Source: DATBJJ01 sp963750915 (GTDB lineage: Bacteria > Acidobacteriota > Vicinamibacteria > Vicinamibacterales > 2-12-FULL-66-21). From it: a stretch of DNA of 64,000 bases. The notes beneath the pieces were generated by a model. It saw only the letters and a program-made list of their open reading frames with translations. It was not told the DNA's origin and ran no database searches. The position numbers and the translations under genes were made by a program. Below, in pieces: positions 26,571 through 35,044 of this stretch (its first letter is position 1; each line of letters opens with the position of its first letter). The stretch is taken from assembly GCA_963750915.1 (NCBI GenBank), contig CAVVSF010000009.1, positions 1 through 64,000 of the forward strand, in the 5' to 3' direction.

Positions 26571-26629
26571 TCCGGCGTCGCGCCGGTCCCGCCCTTCGGT
26601 TCTCGTACCAGCGTCGCGGAGTTGATAAG

Positions 26630-27718
26630 ATGGAGAGCGTGGCTATCTCCGAATCCGCCGTCCTCGACGCGCTCAGGGCCGTACGCGACCCCGATCTCAA
26701 CCGCGACATCGTCGCGCTGAAGTTCATCAAGAACCTGCGCATCGACGGCGGCCGCGTCGCTTTCACAATCGAGCTGACGACACCGGCGTGCCCGGTGAAG
26801 GATCAGATGCGCGAGCAGGCGCGGGCGGCGGTGAGCGCCCTCGAAGGCGTCACTGCCGTCGACATCGAGATGACGGCGCAGGTGCGCGCGACCGCGACGC
26901 AGGACGGCGCCAAGGCGCCGGTGCCCGGGGTCAAGAACATCATCGCGGTCGGCGCCGGGAAGGGTGGCGTCGGCAAGACCACGGTGTCGGTCAATCTCGC
27001 GGTGGCGTTGAGCCAGCTCGGTAGCCGGGTGGCGCTGATCGACGGCGACGTCTACGGACCGAACGTCCCGATCATGCTCGGCCTGCAGACCCAGCTGACG
27101 ACCGACGGACAGAAGATCATCCCCGGCGAGCAGTACGGCATCCAGGCCGTGTCGATGGGCTTTCTCACCGGCGACGATGCCCCGGTGATCTGGCGCGGGC
27201 CGATGCTGCACGGCGTCATCCAGCAGTTCTTCCGGGAGGTGCGGTGGGACCGCGTCGACTACCTGATCGTCGACATGCCGCCGGGCACGGGGGACATCGC
27301 GCTCAGTCTCAGCCAGACCGTGCCGGTCTCGGGCGCCGTGCTGGTGACGACGCCGCAGACGGTGTCGCTGGCCGATACGCGCCGCGCCGTACGCATGTAT
27401 CAGAAGCTCAACGTGCCGACGCTCGGCATGATCGAGAACATGAGCCACTTCGTCTGCCGCAGCTGCGGCTCGGAGAGCGACATCTTCGGCAAGGGAGGCG
27501 GCGAGAGGCTGGCGAGTGAGCTCTCGGTGCCGTTCATCGGCCGGATCCCGATCTACGAGCCGATTCGGATCGGCGGCGACACCGGCGTGCCGATCATGAT
27601 CGGCGAACCGCAGTCGCCGGCGGCTAAGGCGTTCAGGGCCGCGGCCGAGCAGCTGGCGGCGCAGCTGTCGATCGCCAGCTATAAACAGCGGCCGATCACG
27701 CTGACACCGGTTTCCTGA
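26630..27718 (+). CDS. mrp: Mrp/ApbC iron-sulfur cluster carrier ATPase
   Basis: A 362-residue protein with an N-terminal MIP18/DUF59 domain (ALRAVRDPDLNRDIVALKFI) and a P-loop ATPase domain with the deviant Walker A GKGGVGKTT at residues 110-118, IDGDVYGPNVPIMLGL and DYLIVDMPPGTGDIAL. The CRSCGSESD segment carries the CxxC that binds a bridging iron-sulfur cluster in the dimer. It loads or carries [Fe-S] clusters for target enzymes in the cytoplasm. The start is an ATG at 26630. Its stop abuts the stop of the convergent repeat protein with no spacer. Confidence 0.95.
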   Translation: MESVAISESAVLDALRAVRDPDLNRDIVALKFIKNLRIDGGRVAFTIELTTPACPVKDQMREQARAAVSALEGVTAVDIEMTAQVRATATQDGAKAPVPGVKNIIAVGAGKGGVGKTTVSVNLAVALSQLGSRVALIDGDVYGPNVPIMLGLQTQLTTDGQKIIPGEQYGIQAVSMGFLTGDDAPVIWRGPMLHGVIQQFFREVRWDRVDYLIVDMPPGTGDIALSLSQTVPVSGAVLVTTPQTVSLADTRRAVRMYQKLNVPTLGMIENMSHFVCRSCGSESDIFGKGGGERLASELSVPFIGRIPIYEPIRIGGDTGVPIMIGEPQSPAAKAFRAAAEQLAAQLSIASYKQRPITLTPVS

Positions 27719-28117
27719 TCAGAAGTCGAACGGCTCGCCCGGCCGGCGGCGGTTGGTCGGGTGTTCCCGCTGCCGCTCGGGTTCCGCCGGATCGATCGGC
27801 TCGAATGGTTCAACCGGCACCGGTTGCGCCGGCGCGAGCGGTTCGAACGGTTCCGGCTGCGGATCGACCGGCCACATCGGCTGCAGCGGCTCCAACGGCT
27901 GGGGCGATCCGTCGTCGGGGCGCGCGGGCTCGAAGGGTTCGAGCGGGTCGAGCTCGGGATGCTGCCGTTCGATCGGGGAGAACGGTTCGAGCGGATCGAC
28001 AGGCGCCGGCGTCGCCGGCACGTCGATGGGCTCGAGCGGCTCGATCGGTTCGCGCGGATCCAGCGGCTCGAACGGCTCCAGCGGTTTGGTGACAGACAAC
28101 AAGACGAGGTTTCCCAA
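27719..28117 (-). CDS. Glu-Pro-hydrophobic tripeptide repeat protein (uncertain)
   Basis: A 132-codon minus-strand frame made almost entirely of (E/D)-P-(L/F/I) tripeptides, for example PLEPFEPLDPREPIEPLEPI. It has no signal peptide or membrane helix. It begins at a TTG whose bases touch the ATG of the divergent DUF3347 gene, and it ends immediately beside the mrp stop. Third codon positions are nearly all G or C, as in real genes here. Against it, the start is weak and the opposite strand is also open and low in complexity (Gly/Ser/Asn). It may be a structural linker-like protein or a non-coding repeat block. Confidence 0.4.
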   Translation of the reverse strand: MGNLVLLSVTKPLEPFEPLDPREPIEPLEPIDVPATPAPVDPLEPFSPIERQHPELDPLEPFEPARPDDGSPQPLEPLQPMWPVDPQPEPFEPLAPAQPVPVEPFEPIDPAEPERQREHPTNRRRPGEPFDF

Positions 28118-28554
28118 TGCGTGCGGTCGCGACCCTTTTGCTCACCATCGCCCTCGCCAGCCCGGCCGTTCCCGGCTCGGACGCGTTCAAGGCGATCCTC
28201 GGATCATATCTGGAGATCCATGCTCAGCTGACCGCGGACAAGATCGAAGGCGTGAAGACTGCGGCGACCGCGATCGCGACCCAGGCGGAGACGCTCGGTG
28301 CCGGCGGCGCGGCCATCGTCAAGTCGGCGAAAACTGTCGCCGAGGCGGCGGATCTCAAGACGGCGCGCGATGCATTCGGACCGCTGAGCGACGCCGTCAT
28401 CGCGCTGGGGCAGGCCGAAGGGTGGAAGGATGGGAACGGCGCCAAAGTGGCGTTCTGTCCGATGGTGCGCAAGTCGTGGGTCCAGAAGGACGAGAAGATC
28501 AAGAACCCGTACTACGGCACGACGATGCTGGAGTGCGGCGAGATCAAGAAGTAG
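28117..28554 (+). CDS. Secreted DUF3347-type protein
   Basis: A 145-residue protein with a signal peptide (MRAVATLLLTIALASPAVPG), a helical pair (FKAILGSYLEIHAQLTADKI) and the conserved C-terminal pattern FCPMVRKSWVQKDEKIKNPY followed by YGTTMLECGEIKK. That ending matches the DUF3347 domain, otherwise found at the end of heavy-metal efflux adaptor proteins, where the cysteine and methionine residues suggest copper or silver binding. Here it is a stand-alone periplasmic protein. It lies 59 bp ahead of the peptidase pair. Metal binding is inference. Confidence 0.8.
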   Translation: MRAVATLLLTIALASPAVPGSDAFKAILGSYLEIHAQLTADKIEGVKTAATAIATQAETLGAGGAAIVKSAKTVAEAADLKTARDAFGPLSDAVIALGQAEGWKDGNGAKVAFCPMVRKSWVQKDEKIKNPYYGTTMLECGEIKK

Positions 28555-28613
28555 CCGCGCCGCATTCCCGAGCCACCGCCTTACTGCCGCCGCCCGCATT
28601 CCCGAGCCCTCAG

Positions 28614-29918
28614 ATGGATATCCCGTTCACACATCGCCGACTGGACAACGGCCTCGACGTCATCGTTCACGAGGACCGCGACTGCCCGATCGTGGCGGTG
28701 AACGTCTGGTATCACGTCGGTTCGAAGAACGAGCAGCCGGGCCGGACCGGGTTCGCGCACCTCTTCGAGCATCTGATGTTCGAAGGCTCCCAGCACTACG
28801 ACCAGGGGTTCTTCCGGCCGCTGCAGGAGGCAGGCGGCGTCCTCAACGGCTCGACCAACGCCGATCGGACGAATTACTGGGAAGTCGTCCCGTCGGGCGC
28901 GCTCGAACTGGCGCTGTGGATGGAGTCCGATCGCATGGGCTACCTGCTGCCGGCGCTGACCGAGGCGAAGTTCGAGAACCAGCGCAGCGTCGTGCTCAAC
29001 GAGCGCCGGCAGAACTACGAGAACCGGCCGTACGGTCTCGCCAGCCTCGCCCTCGCGGCGACGCTGTATCCGCCCGACCATTCGTACCACTGGATGACGA
29101 TCGGGGCGCCCGAGGACCTCAAGGCGGCCAGCCTGGCGGACGTCAAGACGTTCTTCCAGACCTACTACGGGCCGCGCAACGCCTCGCTGTCGCTAGCCGG
29201 CGACATCGATGCCGAGCGCGCGTTCGACCTCGCGCAGCAGTACTTCGGCGACCTTCCCGGCGGCCCGGAGCCGCCGCCGGTCGAGATGGCTGCGCCGGTG
29301 CTGACCGGCGAGCAGCGCATCGTGATCGAAGATCGAATCGAGCTGCCTCGCCTCTATGCCGCGTGGCACTCGCCGGCGCTCTTTGCGCCCGACGACGCCC
29401 ATCTCGATCTCGTCGCCGAGGTGCTCGCCGGCGGCAAGACGTCGCGGCTCTATCGCAGCCTCGTCTACGACCAGCGCGTCGCGACCGAGGTCGCCGCCAC
29501 CCAGAGCTCGCGTGAGCTCGGCAGCTACTTCCAGATCATCGCGACGGCGGCGCCCGGCCGATCGCTGACCGAGGTCGACCAGGCGATCCAGCGCGAGCTC
29601 GACGCCCTGATTGCGGCCGGTCCGACCGGGAAGGAGATCGAACGCTGCCTGGCCCAGGCCGAGGCCCACTTTCTCCATCGACTGCAGACCGTCGGCGGCT
29701 TCGGCGGCAAGTCCGATCAGCTGAACGCCTATAACGTCTTCCTCGGCGAGCCGGGATTCTTCGAGGGCGACCTCGCGCGTTATCGCAACGCCACCGTCGC
29801 CGACCTCCAGCGCGCCGCCGCGACGTGGCTGCGCCGCGGCCGGGTCCTGCTCAGCGTCGTTCCCAAAGGCCGCGCCGACCTCGCGTTGGGCGATTCGACG
29901 CCGGCGCTGGTGTCGTGA
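28614..29918 (+). CDS. M16 zinc peptidase, catalytic subunit
   Basis: A 434-residue M16B peptidase. The inverted zinc motif HLFEH lies at residues 49-53 (GFAHLFEHLMFEG), and the downstream glutamate is in the ENQRSVVLNERRQNYENRPY region. The second, inactive half-domain follows (HLDLVAEVLAGGKTSRLYRS). M16B enzymes work as clam-shell pairs that degrade peptides or process exported proteins. No signal peptide is seen from the ATG at 28614. The stop overlaps the next gene's start (TGATG), implying a one-to-one complex with it. Confidence 0.93.
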   Translation: MDIPFTHRRLDNGLDVIVHEDRDCPIVAVNVWYHVGSKNEQPGRTGFAHLFEHLMFEGSQHYDQGFFRPLQEAGGVLNGSTNADRTNYWEVVPSGALELALWMESDRMGYLLPALTEAKFENQRSVVLNERRQNYENRPYGLASLALAATLYPPDHSYHWMTIGAPEDLKAASLADVKTFFQTYYGPRNASLSLAGDIDAERAFDLAQQYFGDLPGGPEPPPVEMAAPVLTGEQRIVIEDRIELPRLYAAWHSPALFAPDDAHLDLVAEVLAGGKTSRLYRSLVYDQRVATEVAATQSSRELGSYFQIIATAAPGRSLTEVDQAIQRELDALIAAGPTGKEIERCLAQAEAHFLHRLQTVGGFGGKSDQLNAYNVFLGEPGFFEGDLARYRNATVADLQRAAATWLRRGRVLLSVVPKGRADLALGDSTPALVS

Positions 29919-31312
29919 TGGCGGTCGATCGATCGCGCCTGCCACGGCCCGGCGCCGAGCCTCCGTTCACGTTCCCCGAGATCCGGCGGCGTCGCCTGGC
30001 GAACGGCATCGACGCCTGGACGGCGAGCCACATCGACGTCCCGCTCGTCAGCGCCCTCGTCCTCGTCCGCGGCGGCGCCGTCTTCGATCCGGCAGAACGT
30101 CCGGGCCTCGCCGCCCTCACCGGCGACCTCCTCGACGATGGCTGCGGCGATCTCGACGGCCTCGAGCTGCACGAGGCGCTCGGGCGGCTTGGCGCCCAGC
30201 TCGATACCGAGGTCGGCGCCGACGCCTCCCTGGTCGGCTTGACCACGCTCGCCCGTTCGGCCGAACCGGCGTTCGCGCTGCTCGCCGATATGATCGTCAG
30301 GCCGCGGTTCGCGGCGAGCGACTTCGAGCGCGTACGGGATCTCCGCCTGAACCGGCTGCTGCAGCTGCGGGAGATGCCGCCGGCCGTCGCCGAGCGGGTC
30401 TTCACGCGACTGCTCTACGGCGGCCATCCTTACGGCCATCTGCCGATCGGCACCGAAGCCTCGCTCCGTGCGCTGACACTCGATGAGATTGCCGGCTTCC
30501 ACCGCCGGATGTACGTGCCGCAGCGGCTCACCGTCATTGCCGTCGGCCACGCCTCGCACGACACGCTTGCGGGTCTCATTGAAGGAGCGTTCGGCTCGTG
30601 GAACGGCGGGATATCAGGACTGGGGACGCTCGAAGACCCCGCGGCAGCGACGGTGCCAGCGGGCGGCGCGAATGGGCGCCTGCACATCGTGCCGCGGGCC
30701 GGGGCGCAGCAGTCAGAGTTGCGCATCGGCCATGTCGGCGTCGCGCGCTCGTCGCCGGACTACCACGCCCTCGTAACCCTGAACCTGGTCCTCGGCGGCC
30801 AGTTCGTCAGCCGGATCAACACCAACCTGCGCGAGCGGAAGGGCTACACCTACGGCGCCAGAACCAGCTTCGACTTCCGCCGCGGCCGCGGGCCGTTCAG
30901 CCTGCACGCGAGCGTGCAATCCGAGGCGACGGTCGACGCCGTGCGCGAGGCTCTCGGCGAGCTGTACGCGATCCGCGATGCCCGCCCGGTAACGGCGGAG
31001 GAGCTCGAGCTCGGTCGCGCGACGCTCACGCGCGGCTACCCGCGCAACTTCGAAACCGCCGAGCAGATCGGCCGCGCGATCGCCCAGATGGCGCTCTACG
31101 ACCTGCCGCTCGACTACTTCAGCACCTTCGTTCCGCGCATCCTCGGCCTGACGCCCGACGACCTGACGCGGGCCGCGGCGGCGCACATCGACCCCGATCG
31201 CCTGACGGCGGTGATCGTCGGCGACACGACCGCGATCGGCGACAAGGTCAGCGAACTTGGCCTTGGCGCCGCCACGATCCTGCCATCAGGCGCCGACGCG
31301 TTTACGACGTAG
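29918..31312 (+). CDS. M16 peptidase-like, non-catalytic subunit
   Basis: A 464-residue M16 fold protein whose first domain lacks HxxEH: the corresponding helix reads RPGLAALTGDLLDDGCGDLD. The second half keeps the substrate-binding pair in LRERKGYTYGARTSFDF. In M16B enzymes, one subunit supplies zinc and the other supplies the Arg/Tyr pair, so this is the expected partner of the preceding gene. The start is an ATG at 29918 within TGATG. No signal peptide is evident. Confidence 0.9.
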   Translation: MAVDRSRLPRPGAEPPFTFPEIRRRRLANGIDAWTASHIDVPLVSALVLVRGGAVFDPAERPGLAALTGDLLDDGCGDLDGLELHEALGRLGAQLDTEVGADASLVGLTTLARSAEPAFALLADMIVRPRFAASDFERVRDLRLNRLLQLREMPPAVAERVFTRLLYGGHPYGHLPIGTEASLRALTLDEIAGFHRRMYVPQRLTVIAVGHASHDTLAGLIEGAFGSWNGGISGLGTLEDPAAATVPAGGANGRLHIVPRAGAQQSELRIGHVGVARSSPDYHALVTLNLVLGGQFVSRINTNLRERKGYTYGARTSFDFRRGRGPFSLHASVQSEATVDAVREALGELYAIRDARPVTAEELELGRATLTRGYPRNFETAEQIGRAIAQMALYDLPLDYFSTFVPRILGLTPDDLTRAAAAHIDPDRLTAVIVGDTTAIGDKVSELGLGAATILPSGADAFTT

Positions 31313-31344
31313 CGGGGGAGGGCGAGGCGCAAGCGCCCCGAGGA

Positions 31345-31548
31345 TTAGAGGTACTTGAGCAGGCCGGCGAGCGCGTCGTAGAGCGCGCTGGCGATGGCGC
31401 GCGCGAGCGGCGAGTATTCACCCTTCGCCATCGAGTCCGCGACCATGACGGGTTGAGTCATCATCAGCCAGATGATGCCGCCGGCGAGCGCCACGGCCAC
31501 GACGCCCGCGATCCCAACGAGGCTGAGGCTGATTCGGGCAATGCTCAT
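31345..31548 (-). CDS. Small membrane protein, 67 aa
   Basis: A 67-residue protein with one strong transmembrane helix at about residues 7-30 (LVGIAGVVAVALAGGIIWLM) and a short C-terminal amphipathic part (YSPLARAIASALYDALAGLL). No family is recognised. It is convergent with the M16 pair. The downstream intergenic 31549-31787 holds no other gene. Codon use fits the genome. Confidence 0.6.
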   Translation of the reverse strand: MSIARISLSLVGIAGVVAVALAGGIIWLMMTQPVMVADSMAKGEYSPLARAIASALYDALAGLLKYL

Positions 31549-31787
31549 AGGATCGGCTCAGTGTACACCGGTCGTTTCGGTCTCAGGACTTGGACGGCCG
31601 GCGTTTCCTGCCAGTTCCTCCGCCGGTCGCCGCCCACCGACGCGCGACCACCATCGACCGAACGACTCCATCAGCCCTACGTTACAGACGTTTGACGCCG
31701 CAATTGGTTAACTGGACGGGGAAGCTTGGCCGCCCGAGCTCGACGGTCCAGGAACTGTCCGGTTTCAGCGCAAGCGACCGGATCCGG

Positions 31788-32801
31788 TCACAGGCTGCGG
31801 CTGAGGAAGCGGCACAACGTCAGGCCGTCGAGCCACTTGAAGGGGCCGATGCCGGTGCTGTAGTGGCCGCACGGCAGGATCGAGAGCTCGAACGGCACGT
31901 TGCGGCGGCCAAACTCGTCCACGAGCAGACGCGACAGATCGACCGGAAAGGTCAGGTCGTAGCGGGCGTACACGAGCAGGACCTTGCGCCCCGTCAGCCG
32001 CTCGAGGTACGGGTACGGCGAAATCGGCATCCAGATCCGCCGCAGCTGCGGCAGGTCGATGTGTCCGTTCAGGCCCTGACGCACGTGATCCGTCGAGAGC
32101 CCGGACCAGACGACGTCGGCGAAGAACGGCGAGATGTGATTCAGCGCCGCGGCGCGAATCCGGGGCTCGTGCGCAGCCGTGAGCAGCGACAGGCACGATC
32201 CCAGGCTGGTGCCCAGGATGCCGATCGATTCGTAACCCTGGGATGCGAGCCAGGCGATGCCGCGGCGGGCATCGAGCACAGCCTGGCGGCAGACTTGCGC
32301 GGTGCGCCCAACATTCGAGCTGACGATGTAGTCGGCGCGGCTAAGGTCGGCGGGCTTGCGCTCGTCGTGATAGGGCAGGCTGAGCCGCAGCGCGCTGATC
32401 TTGAACCGATTGAGCAGATGGCACAGGCCGACGTGCCCCTGGGCGTCCGAGTTCCACTGCGGCAGCACGATGACGGCGCGGCGGCGACCCTGCGGCGAGC
32501 GCTCGAGAAAATAACGGGCGCGGACGAGATTGTTGCCGGCGTGCGGCGTAACGACCGCGCTCGGATACGTGAGGCGATCGCCATCGAGCGTGAACTCGTC
32601 GGTCTCCGGCAGCGCGTAGAACGTATCGCTGGCCGCCACCGTGCGATCGGCCCACTGTTCCAGGAACGCGCCGGCGGCATCGTCCGGCACGCCGGCCGCG
32701 GTGTCGATCCAGTCGACCCCCCACTCGAAGGGGCGGACGAGTCGATCCGTCGCCGCTGCCGCCAGCCGCCGTTCCCAGGCGTGAAAGACTCCGCTGAACA
32801 T
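31788..32801 (-). CDS. Alpha/beta hydrolase
   Basis: A 337-residue alpha/beta hydrolase with nucleophile elbow GTSLGS (SIGILGTSLGSCLSLLTAA), a preceding oxyanion strand (RRAVIVLPQWNSDAQGHVGL), the acid region (KVLLVYARYDLTFPVDLSRL) and a terminal histidine (LPCGHYSTGIGPFKW). It resembles dienelactone-hydrolase or acyl-esterase-like enzymes, and no substrate can be named. It begins 7 bp after the amidase stop and is last in an operon of four genes reading OMP, 61-residue protein, amidase, hydrolase. No signal peptide, so cytoplasmic. Confidence 0.85.
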   Translation of the reverse strand: MFSGVFHAWERRLAAAATDRLVRPFEWGVDWIDTAAGVPDDAAGAFLEQWADRTVAASDTFYALPETDEFTLDGDRLTYPSAVVTPHAGNNLVRARYFLERSPQGRRRAVIVLPQWNSDAQGHVGLCHLLNRFKISALRLSLPYHDERKPADLSRADYIVSSNVGRTAQVCRQAVLDARRGIAWLASQGYESIGILGTSLGSCLSLLTAAHEPRIRAAALNHISPFFADVVWSGLSTDHVRQGLNGHIDLPQLRRIWMPISPYPYLERLTGRKVLLVYARYDLTFPVDLSRLLVDEFGRRNVPFELSILPCGHYSTGIGPFKWLDGLTLCRFLSRSL

Positions 32802-32808
32802 CAGCGCG

Positions 32809-34149
32809 TCACGCTGCCAGGTGGCGCGAGAGCGCGGCGGCGACGGCGAGCAGGCGCGCGGTGTGGCCGCGGCGGCCGACGAGCTGTAGACCGCGCGGCA
32901 GCCCGTCCACCGCGTTCGCGGCCGGCAACGCCACCGCGGGGTGGCCGCTGATGTTGAACAGCTGCGTCAGACGTAGCATCGCCGCCCGCACCGGCTCGGC
33001 GACGCCGTCGATGGCGACGGTGATCGCGCCGAGTACGGGCGCCGGGATTGGCAGCGCCGGCAGGATGAGGGCGTCGATGTCCGCCAGCGCCTCGTCGACG
33101 GCGGTCCGCAGGGCCTCGCGCAGCCGCAGCGCGCGGATGTAGTCCTCGGCGAGCACGTACCGCCCCATCTCGAGGCGGATGCGAACGCCCGGCGAATAGC
33201 CCGACGCGTAGCGCTCGAGGTTTGCGGCGTGGTAACGCGAGGCTTCCGCCAGCACGATACTCAGGTAGGCGTGCGGCGTCCACGCCGCGTGGTCGATCTC
33301 GATCGCGTCGAGGCGATGGCCGCCGGCGGCGAAGGCCGCCCGGGCGCGGGCCAGCGCGTCGCGCGCGCCGGGCTCGATGCGCTGGTCGAGATAGCCGGCG
33401 GCGACGCCAATCCGCAGCCGGCCGGCCGCGGGCGTGAGCGGCCGCGGCTGACGGCCGGCGAGCGCATCGAACATCAAGGCGGCGTCCTCGACGCTCCGCG
33501 TCATCGGGCCGACATGATCGAGCGTCGTGCTGAGCGGCACGACACCGTCGCACGGAATCTCGCCGAACGTCGGCTTGAGCCCGACGGTGCCACAGGCAGC
33601 GGACGGAATCCGGATCGAACCGCCGGTGTCGGTGCCGAGGGCGCCGAAGCACATGCCGGCAACGAGCGCCGCCGCCGAGCCGCCGCTCGAGCCGCCCGCC
33701 GAGCGGCTCTCGTCGAGCGGATTGCGCACCGGTCCGAACGCCGATTCCTCGCTCGTCGTGCCGAAAGCGAACTCGTGGAGGTTGGTCTTGCCGATGATGA
33801 TGGCGCCGGCGTCGCGCAGCCGGGCAATCACGGGCGCGTCCGCGGCCGGATGCCGCTGCGGCACCGCCGATCCGGACGTTGTCGGCGTCCCGGCGACGTC
33901 GATCAGATCCTTGACGGCGATTGGCATGCCATGCAGCGGTCCTCGATAGCGTCCGGCGGCGATCTCTTCCTCGCAGCGTTTCGCCTCCGCCAGCGCCACG
34001 GCGTCCAGGCGGGTGATGAAGGCATTGACGGCCGGCCGCGCGTCGATCTGCGCCAGGCACCCGCGGACGAGATCCACGGGCGAGACGCTGCCGCGCTCGA
34101 CGAGCGGTGCGACGTCGGTGATGGTTCTGAGATCGGCAGCGCTGCTCAC
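32809..34149 (-). CDS. Amidase-signature family hydrolase
   Basis: A 446-residue amidase-signature enzyme. The Ser-cisSer-Lys triad is present: Lys80 in MPIAVKDLID, a serine of SAGGSSGGSAAAL near 154-155, and the nucleophile Ser178 in GTDTGGSIRIP. It hydrolyses a carbon-nitrogen bond. GatA (tRNA amidotransferase) has the same motifs, but GatB/GatC are absent nearby, so a general amidase is preferred. The start is a GTG at 34149 overlapping the stop of the small upstream gene (GTGA). The context of an outer-membrane protein and an esterase suggests uptake and breakdown of a small amide or ester, which is inference. Confidence 0.9.
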   Translation of the reverse strand: MSSAADLRTITDVAPLVERGSVSPVDLVRGCLAQIDARPAVNAFITRLDAVALAEAKRCEEEIAAGRYRGPLHGMPIAVKDLIDVAGTPTTSGSAVPQRHPAADAPVIARLRDAGAIIIGKTNLHEFAFGTTSEESAFGPVRNPLDESRSAGGSSGGSAAALVAGMCFGALGTDTGGSIRIPSAACGTVGLKPTFGEIPCDGVVPLSTTLDHVGPMTRSVEDAALMFDALAGRQPRPLTPAAGRLRIGVAAGYLDQRIEPGARDALARARAAFAAGGHRLDAIEIDHAAWTPHAYLSIVLAEASRYHAANLERYASGYSPGVRIRLEMGRYVLAEDYIRALRLREALRTAVDEALADIDALILPALPIPAPVLGAITVAIDGVAEPVRAAMLRLTQLFNISGHPAVALPAANAVDGLPRGLQLVGRRGHTARLLAVAAALSRHLAA

Positions 34150-34331
34150 TGGCGGTCGTCCGGCGCTGGGAGCTCGGGCGCAGGATCCTCGAGTCGTGAC
34201 AGCTCGTGATCGGCGTCGCGGACGACGGCAATCGAACGCGCGAGCCCTTCGAGCAGCGGCCGCAACTCCGCGAGACCGCGGCGGTCGGCATCTTCGATTG
34301 CCGACGCGAGCCAGGCGTCGAGTCGAGACAT
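34146..34331 (-). CDS. Small helical protein, 61 aa, coupled to the amidase
   Basis: A 61-residue, mostly helical protein (MSRLDAWLASAIEDADRRGL, ELRPLLEGLARSIAVVRDAD) ending in a proline-rich tail (PAPELPAPDDRQ). Its start overlaps the stop of the outer-membrane protein gene (ATGA) and its stop overlaps the amidase start, so all three are translationally coupled. This tight packing is the main evidence that it is real. It may be an amidase accessory subunit in the way GatC is for GatA; no sequence similarity to GatC can be claimed. Confidence 0.7.
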   Translation of the reverse strand: MSRLDAWLASAIEDADRRGLAELRPLLEGLARSIAVVRDADHELSRLEDPAPELPAPDDRQ

Positions 34332-35023
34332 CAGAATCCCACCGTGGCGCGGATGCTGAGCGGCACGCTCAGGAACCGGTGCTCGATCGGCTCGGTGAGA
34401 CGGTTCCAGCCGAACTTCAACGAGACCTCGAGGCCGATCGGGCCAGTCTGCATGCCGCCGCCGCTTTCCGCGAAATAGCGACTGCCGTCGCCGAGATCGC
34501 TCGTCAGCCGACCGACGCCGCCGGCGATGAAGGCGTAGGCGCCAAGCTCCCAGCCAGGGGCGCGGTCCCCGACCCAGACCCCGGCGCCGACGTCGTAGGC
34601 GACGCCGTTGGTGAAGGTGTACGTATCGAACGGCCGCCCCGGCCCGTCGAACTGCAGCCGCACGTCCGGCAGGTTCTCGATGCTGCCGCGGACGCCGAAG
34701 GTTGCACCGCTGCGCATGCCGAACGGGAACACCGTCCCGGTGACGCCGATGCCGCGCCGCTTGTACTCGACGACATCGATGAAGGTGCTCCTGTCGTCCG
34801 AGCTATAGTCGTACGGCGGTTCTGCCTGTTCGACTTTCTGGCCGACGAGGTCCTCGAGCGGGTAGTTGTCGAACTGCGCCGGCCAGTTGTACATCCAGTT
34901 GTAGCTGACCATGATCCACTGACGCCGCGCCTGCTGCGGTTCGTTCTGCGCGCGCGCGCCATCGGGTTGTAACAGCATGATTACCAGCGCGGCAAATGTC
35001 AGCCGCCGGAATGTTCTCCGCAT
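34331..35023 (-). CDS. Predicted outer-membrane beta-barrel protein
   Basis: A 230-residue protein with a signal peptide (RRLTFAALVIMLLQPDGARA) and repeated amphipathic strands rich in aromatic and glycine residues (GIGVTGTVFPFGMRSGATFG, GAYAFIAGGVGRLTSDLGD). It ends in a terminal phenylalanine (SIRATVGF), the usual barrel-assembly signal. The family is not recognised. It heads an operon with a 61-residue protein, an amidase and a hydrolase. Its start region is shared with a divergent dehydrogenase gene, and TACAATGTAATGTA at 35025-35038 offers -10-like boxes in both directions. Confidence 0.75.
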   Translation of the reverse strand: MRRTFRRLTFAALVIMLLQPDGARAQNEPQQARRQWIMVSYNWMYNWPAQFDNYPLEDLVGQKVEQAEPPYDYSSDDRSTFIDVVEYKRRGIGVTGTVFPFGMRSGATFGVRGSIENLPDVRLQFDGPGRPFDTYTFTNGVAYDVGAGVWVGDRAPGWELGAYAFIAGGVGRLTSDLGDGSRYFAESGGGMQTGPIGLEVSLKFGWNRLTEPIEHRFLSVPLSIRATVGF

Positions 35024-35044
35024 CTACAATGTAATGTACCTCAA

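Noticed and set aside
27719..28117. CRISPR-like array in the repeated block
   Set aside because: Units are short (about 9 bp), degenerate and contiguous, without unique spacers, and no cas gene is in the window.
32809..34149. GatA subunit of tRNA amidotransferase
   Set aside because: Motifs fit all amidase-signature enzymes; GatB and GatC are not nearby and the operon contains an outer-membrane protein and an esterase.
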